Source: Fasciolopsis buskii (taxonomy: Eukaryota; Platyhelminthes; Trematoda; Plagiorchiida; Fasciolidae). Taken from it: a DNA stretch of 64,000 nt. The notes beneath the pieces were generated by a model. That model did no database searches and was not told the DNA's origin. It saw only the letters and a list, made by a program, of their open reading frames with translations. The position numbers and the translations under genes were made by a program. Below are positions 59,600 to 64,000 of the stretch, piece by piece (the first letter of the stretch is position 1; every line of letters starts with the position of its first letter). The stretch is from NCBI GenBank assembly GCA_008360955.1, contig LUCM01005849.1:150452-214451 (forward strand), read 5' to 3'.

Positions 59600-62150
59600 A
59601 ACTGTATCTTGACTTGGTGTGACGGCTTGCGTGCCTTTATGACTCATTATGCTGTACAGAATGGCCTATCTCATGCCCAGGATTCAGTCATACCCCTGTG
59701 ATCAATGGTTAGAAGTCTGATGGAGTAATCCCCTGGTGCTCCAGATTTGGGGTTAATTCGAACTGGCAACTCAATCAGAAAAATGAGTGGAGATATAGTT
59801 TCCCGAAGCAAATGAGCTTGCATTCAGGCGCCAGCCCTCGTTTTTCCAGTGGAAATAATATGTAAGGTGCCAGGAGGAATTCCTGTTCGATAGACTTATT
59901 TGATAGTGGAAGAGTAGAAAACAATTTAGACGCAGTACCTAGGCCTAAATGTTTAATTCACTTAGCTGCCAGAACGTTTGAGACTTTTGCAATAGTTATA
60001 CGCTGCGTCTCTGAAACACATATTGGAGATCCCATTTTCGTAATCACTCCTTATAGTCCGGATGCAACCTCTTTTTCCCACTGCAATCGTCGCATCAGGT
60101 GGTTCAGTTCTCAGAGCTCTTAATCATGATCTCCCTGGGATCTTTCTGAACGTGCCAGCTGAGCGCGCTCTGTTGGATTGTATTTCAGCCAACGGTTGTT
60201 TGTGTACGTTTTGACTGGAAGGTTCTGTGCATGTTAGTAGCAATCGACCGAGTCGTCGGTGGTTGTTCGTCGTCGTATTCGTGTGCACCCATTGATTTGC
60301 TTCTCTCCTGAGGTAAAAAATAAGTTATACTAGGAGTTATGTCGATCGCTCCGAAGTGTGCGTTCAACAGACGTTGTGGTTGTTAATAGTGATTTCAGAA
60401 CTCAACTTGGACACTTAGCGGAGAGGGAACGGCATGTTGTCCCAGCTAATCGCACCGACATTGGCGATCGTCTCATCCAAGTTTGTTCTGGCCAAAGACT
60501 CTTTCTGGCAAAACATCAGTTAACCCGGCGCCTTCCCTTGCCATCACAACGTTGGAATCAGATTGATCACATTGCCATCGGTAACCGGTGGCATGGATCA
60601 ATCGAGGGTTGACGATCATTTTGGTCCACATCCATGGACTCAAATCATGATTTGGTCCATGTTGGCTCTTGTTTACTCCTGGTCTATGGCCACATCAGTA
60701 CTAAAACTGCTTGTCCTGCACAGCTGATTCTAAATGATAATGGCCGACTATAATTACCACTCGGAACTGTACGTGAGGTTGTTGTATGAAAAAAATGCTC
60801 AGGATCCAGGCGAACACCAGCAACCTCTACGTAGGATTCCTTGTAAAGTGACCCTCAAAAACGATGGATATCCTCGATTTCAGCTGCTCTGTTGGATGCT
60901 CCGAGATACTCCCCGGAGGCGCGTAGTCTCCTGAGACATCAACTTTATATCAGCTGGCGCAGAGAAATCTTAGATAGAGTATGAGTTGTTTGGAAAACTT
61001 TGCAAGTCATCATTGCTCGAAACGGCTTAAGAGAGTGCAACATCATCAGCATACCTAAACCGACGACATGGGGGATTGCATTCAAACTTCTCTTTTCCAC
61101 TATTCTCCGCCGGGAAGTGTATGGAGAGGAAGCAAGTCGGTTTCCGTTCCGAGATTGCCACTCTGACAGATAGTGGAACATAAGTTCCTGTTCCGTGGAC
61201 CCACATATTCTGTCTTTCCTGATTTGAAAGTAGTGTCTGACTCGGTCGGTCGTGCAATTCTGTGGCTCTTTCTCCCAATGAACTGTTCGAGAGAAATTTA
61301 GTTCACTCATCCTATCTCATTATACGAACCGCTGAGGTCCAGCTCGTGTATATGGCGGTGTTTCGCCCAAATTCACTACGGGAATTGGTGTTTGTCAGGA
61401 TTGCTCTCTTTCATCTTTCCTTTTTAACTTTGTCATTGAAATGGTTATAGAGATAACCCTATGCTCATGTGAGAATAACTGCTCGAAATTGAAATATGCG
61501 GACGATGTTGTGCTGCTGATTGAGGATCCAGGTAAATGGCAAGTACGCATTTCTCGCTCGTCGGAGCGATGGTGTAGGTGTATTTTGGGTGCATTTTTCA
61601 CTTTCAAGATGTAAAATACTGTTGCGAGATTGGATTGGTTCAAAATCGAACCTTATTTTGTTCAGGGGCACAACTGGATGAAGTGGATAGATTTAGTTAT
61701 TCGGATAGTTGAGTCTCGCCTGGTAGCCGAATATCAGTTAAAATGTCTTCGTGCATACACAAGATCCGTTTGACGTTTGCTATTATGAGACACCTGTGTT
61801 GTTGGCGTGACATTCGGTTATCGAGCAGAGGTCAAGTATACACGACAGCATTGAGTCCGATATTGTTCCACGGCTTTGAATCGTGGCCCATCGGCAGCAG
61901 AAGACATGCGAAGTCCTTCGGTGTTTGATATCCGTTGTTTTCTTAGTATTGATAGAATATGGTGGGAGAATTTCGTGAGTAACTTAGGTTAGGCGTCATA
62001 GGGTTCAGTATTTAGAACAGGCACTGAATCAGAATAGGTTTAGTTTGTTGGGACAGTTTTGCGCCTGCCTGCAGCTCTTTTGCCTTGTTTTGCTTTTCGG
62101 TGATGGTTTGGGCCTTGATGCTCCTTGAGGAACCGTTTTAAAAACTGAAC
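59600..62150 (+). mobile_element. RTE retrotransposon copy F, near full length, heavily decayed
   Basis: The 5' block at 59605-59800 matches the start of copy C/D. The endonuclease at about 60150-60670 shows VVVVNSDFRTQLGHLAERER, GDRLIQVCSGQRLFLA and the clear catalytic-domain block WNQIDHIAIGNRWHGSIEG. RT pieces follow: KLLFSTILRREVYGEEASRF (about 61075-61140), FLFNFVIEMVIE-like (61418-61450), KLKYADDVVLL with YADDV at 61495-61509, RHLCCWRDIRLSSRGQVYTT (about 61783-61845), ESWPI, and VFDIRCFLSIDRIWWENFVS (about 61922-61980). Stops and frameshifts occur throughout. A short segment on the opposite strand interrupts it near 60950-61060. It lies downstream of TBC exon c, probably within the next intron. 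Confidence 0.8.
60945..61060 (-). mobile_element. Antisense RT fragment nested in RTE copy F
   Basis: The minus strand carries RYADDVALS (complement of 61030-61056; YADDV at 61039-61053), followed by a decayed continuation MMTCKVF. This is a reverse transcriptase catalytic motif opposite in direction to copy F, just before copy F's own RT block. It is either an inversion within the element or a small nested insertion. It is too short to classify. Confidence 0.4.
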
Positions 62151-63050
62151 TTGTTCAGGTATGGTATAATGAGGACTTTCCTTGTTTGCTTAATTAACCA
62201 GTTCGTTCTCTCGGCTTTCTGTCGTTCCATCATATTTTTAATGGCTGTATTTACTGTTGCTGTTATTATTATTATTGTTATTATCATTATTATGCCACGG
62301 AAATGGAGGACCTTTCGCATTTGGATCCGCCCAATGTTTACCAAATTAGTGTTATTGTTACTGTTTGTGCTGACTTTTGCTTATTTCGATATATACAATT
62401 CAGTCAAGAAATTTGCAGCCGTCACCCCTTCGACGCTAAATACTGTTGTTCCTGTCAATGTGCTGTGTATGGGTATCAATCGGTCGTTAAGTACGACTTA
62501 TTGCGACCAGTCTTCAGCGGGAGGTTCTCACCTTTTCATTGTCGTTCGATTTCACTGATTGCGGTCATTTTACTCTCTTTCTTGTGACGTTCTCTTACCC
62601 CAGCTGTTATTGTACCATCTGTTTGTTTTACATAAAAACTCGCGAAACTCCCGCATAACTCATGTCTAAATACGAAATAAAGTTCGTGGCGAGCCTCATT
62701 TCCCAGTGGCATAACCTCTGTCGTCCTCGCTCTAGGTCAGAGCAGTGGTTCGTTGTATCGATTGTTCAAAAATGCTCCATCACGTAAAGGCATTTTCGTT
62801 CGACCGAGTTGACATTTGTCTTCACAACTTAGTCCAAGTTTTCCAGATGAAGCGGATAGATAACGCTTATTATGTAAGTTCTAATATCAGAACATAGCCC
62901 TGTCAGTTAGGTGTTCAGTTTGCCACTGTTTGGGTTACCTCGATCAAACCTTCTCAGGGTTGTTTTTACGACAATGCTATGCTCTGACACTATTAACTTT
63001 GTGTTGGACATAACATTGCTCATCATCTTTTTCACACATTCCGAACTTAG
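62151..63050. other. No gene recognised; ATT microsatellite
   Basis: Contains an (ATT)n-type run at 62262-62292, which makes an artificial run of isoleucines in a plus-strand open frame at 62151-62558. Otherwise no motif; probably intron of the TBC-like gene. Confidence 0.45.
62262..62292 (+). repeat. ATT trinucleotide microsatellite
   Basis: Interrupted TTATTATTATTATTG and TTATCATTATTATG repeat, about 31 bp; could be the tail of an unrecognised retroelement insertion. Confidence 0.8.
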
Positions 63051-64000
63051 TTCTGTCTCAATACTCGGGTAACACTTAATTTGAAAGTTTCAGTTCGTAA
63101 GAACCAGTTTTACTGTAGACAGTTCATTGGTTTGTATCACATCTCATGTTTCTTATTGGCTGTCGAACGTTTGTCTGATTCAGCTGTTCGCAACAGCTAC
63201 GAACAGAAACTGTCCGAGGAACTGAGAACTGCGACCAGTGGCAATGTAGACGATCAGTGGAATCAAATTAAGCAGGCTATGCATTTGGCAGCGAATTTCG
63301 CCTGCGGTCCCAGATCTAGTGTTCATCAAAAACACTGGATCTCTCAAGCGTCGCTAATTCTAATGGAGCAAAAACGCGAGCTGTCTAACTGCAAGGAAAT
63401 GAATAAGATGCGTCGGCAGTTGCAGCGTCAGTTGACCATAAGCCTTAGGAATGACCGCGAAAGCTGGTGGGTTAAGGTAACCGAAGAGATGGAAGTGGCG
63501 TCCGCTTCAGGTAGTAGTCAAAGACTGTTTAAGCTTATACGCGACAGCGGTGGGCGGCGAACTTCGGTTAGTGAAGTCGTGTGCGATAACAATGGAGAGC
63601 ACATCCATGGTAGACAGGAAAGACTGGACCGTTGGGCAGAACATTTCAAGGATCAGTTTAACTGCCCATACGCTATCGTATCTAGTCCGACGCCTGGAGC
63701 TGTGAATCCTTGGGAGGTGCCACTTGATCCCCCAACGGAAGTGGAAGTGGAGTCGAATATTCGGCTTCTAAATAGGGGAAAAGGTGCCGGTCCCGACGAC
63801 CTTCCCCCAGTTCTTTTCGAATTGGGCGAAGAAGTGCTGATGAAATCACTTACCTGCTTGCTTCATGATATTTGGAACGAGGAGCGTATCCCGCTATCGT
63901 GGGGTGAGTCACTGATTATACCCATCTTCAAGAAGGGTAGACGGAGTGACTGCAGCAATCATCGTGGGATTAGTTTAATTCCGATAGTTACTAAGGTGTT
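63051..64000 (+). CDS. RTE retrotransposon copy H, uninterrupted linker and start of reverse transcriptase (partial, runs off the window)
   Basis: After the TAG at 63048-63050 one frame stays open for 316 codons to the window edge. From about 63160 it is plainly RTE: RLSDSAVRNSYEQKLSEELR, then NQIKQAMHLAANFACG, QRQLTISLRNDRESWWVKV, SSQRLFKLIRDSGGRRTSVS, RQERLDRWAEHFKDQFNCP, GAGPDDLPPVLFELGEE, SLIIPIFKKGRRSDCSNHRG and ISLIPIVTKV. These are the endonuclease-RT linker and RT motifs 0-1. The upstream endonuclease was not recognised in frame, so the copy may be 5'-truncated or its first about 100 nt of frame may be chance. It is the only RTE copy in the window without a stop, which suggests it is young. 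Expected beyond the edge: AFDSV, YADD and the C-terminal domain. Confidence 0.88.

Noticed and set aside
62151..62558. 135-codon plus-strand frame looking like a membrane protein
   Set aside because: The hydrophobic run comes from an ATT microsatellite read as isoleucines; no family match.

Overview
The window looks like nuclear DNA of a parasitic flatworm, most probably a digenean trematode. It has about 40-45% G+C by eye, long introns, no bacterial-style gene packing, and many degenerate RTE-type and CR1-like non-LTR retrotransposons of the kind that fill trematode genomes. The species cannot be fixed from sequence alone.

Layout. 1-6.3 kb: an almost perfect 294-bp-arm palindrome carrying a tRNA-like (SINE-type) head, flanked by a 12-bp direct repeat, then old unrecognised DNA ending at a CR1-type 3' end with an ATT tail. 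6.3-14.4 kb: no gene recognised; a second CR1-type 3' end near 13.1 kb. 14.44-15.31 kb (minus): an intronless, stop-ridden copy of the five-LIM-domain adaptor PINCH (LIMS), probably a processed pseudogene. 16.4-16.6 kb and 19.85-21.95 kb: CR1-like relics. 25.8-64 kb: a younger region dominated by RTE copies, here labelled A (25.8), G (27.8), E+ (28.4), B (34.4), C/D (47.7-52.7), E- (55.5-58.0, minus), F (59.6-62.1) and H (63.05 to the edge).

The one host gene recognised is a TBC1D24/Skywalker-like gene on the plus strand. Three exons (32159-32378, 42124-42657, 59069-59255) have consistent splice phases and follow the TBC domain in order. They are separated by introns of about 9.7 and 16.4 kb that hold most of the retroelements. 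An upstream first exon was not found, and the TLDc domain is expected beyond the right edge.

The repeats are not independent of each other. A and B are about 99% identical direct repeats sharing three in-frame nonsense codons. E+ and E- are about 99% identical inverted repeats of about 2 kb that flank the first two TBC exons. C/D is one RTE copy split by an antisense CR1-like insertion and carrying a piece of the same SINE family as the palindrome. Copy H is the only RTE stretch without a stop (950 nt, open at the window edge). No CRISPR, prokaryotic operon, or canonical rRNA or tRNA gene was seen.
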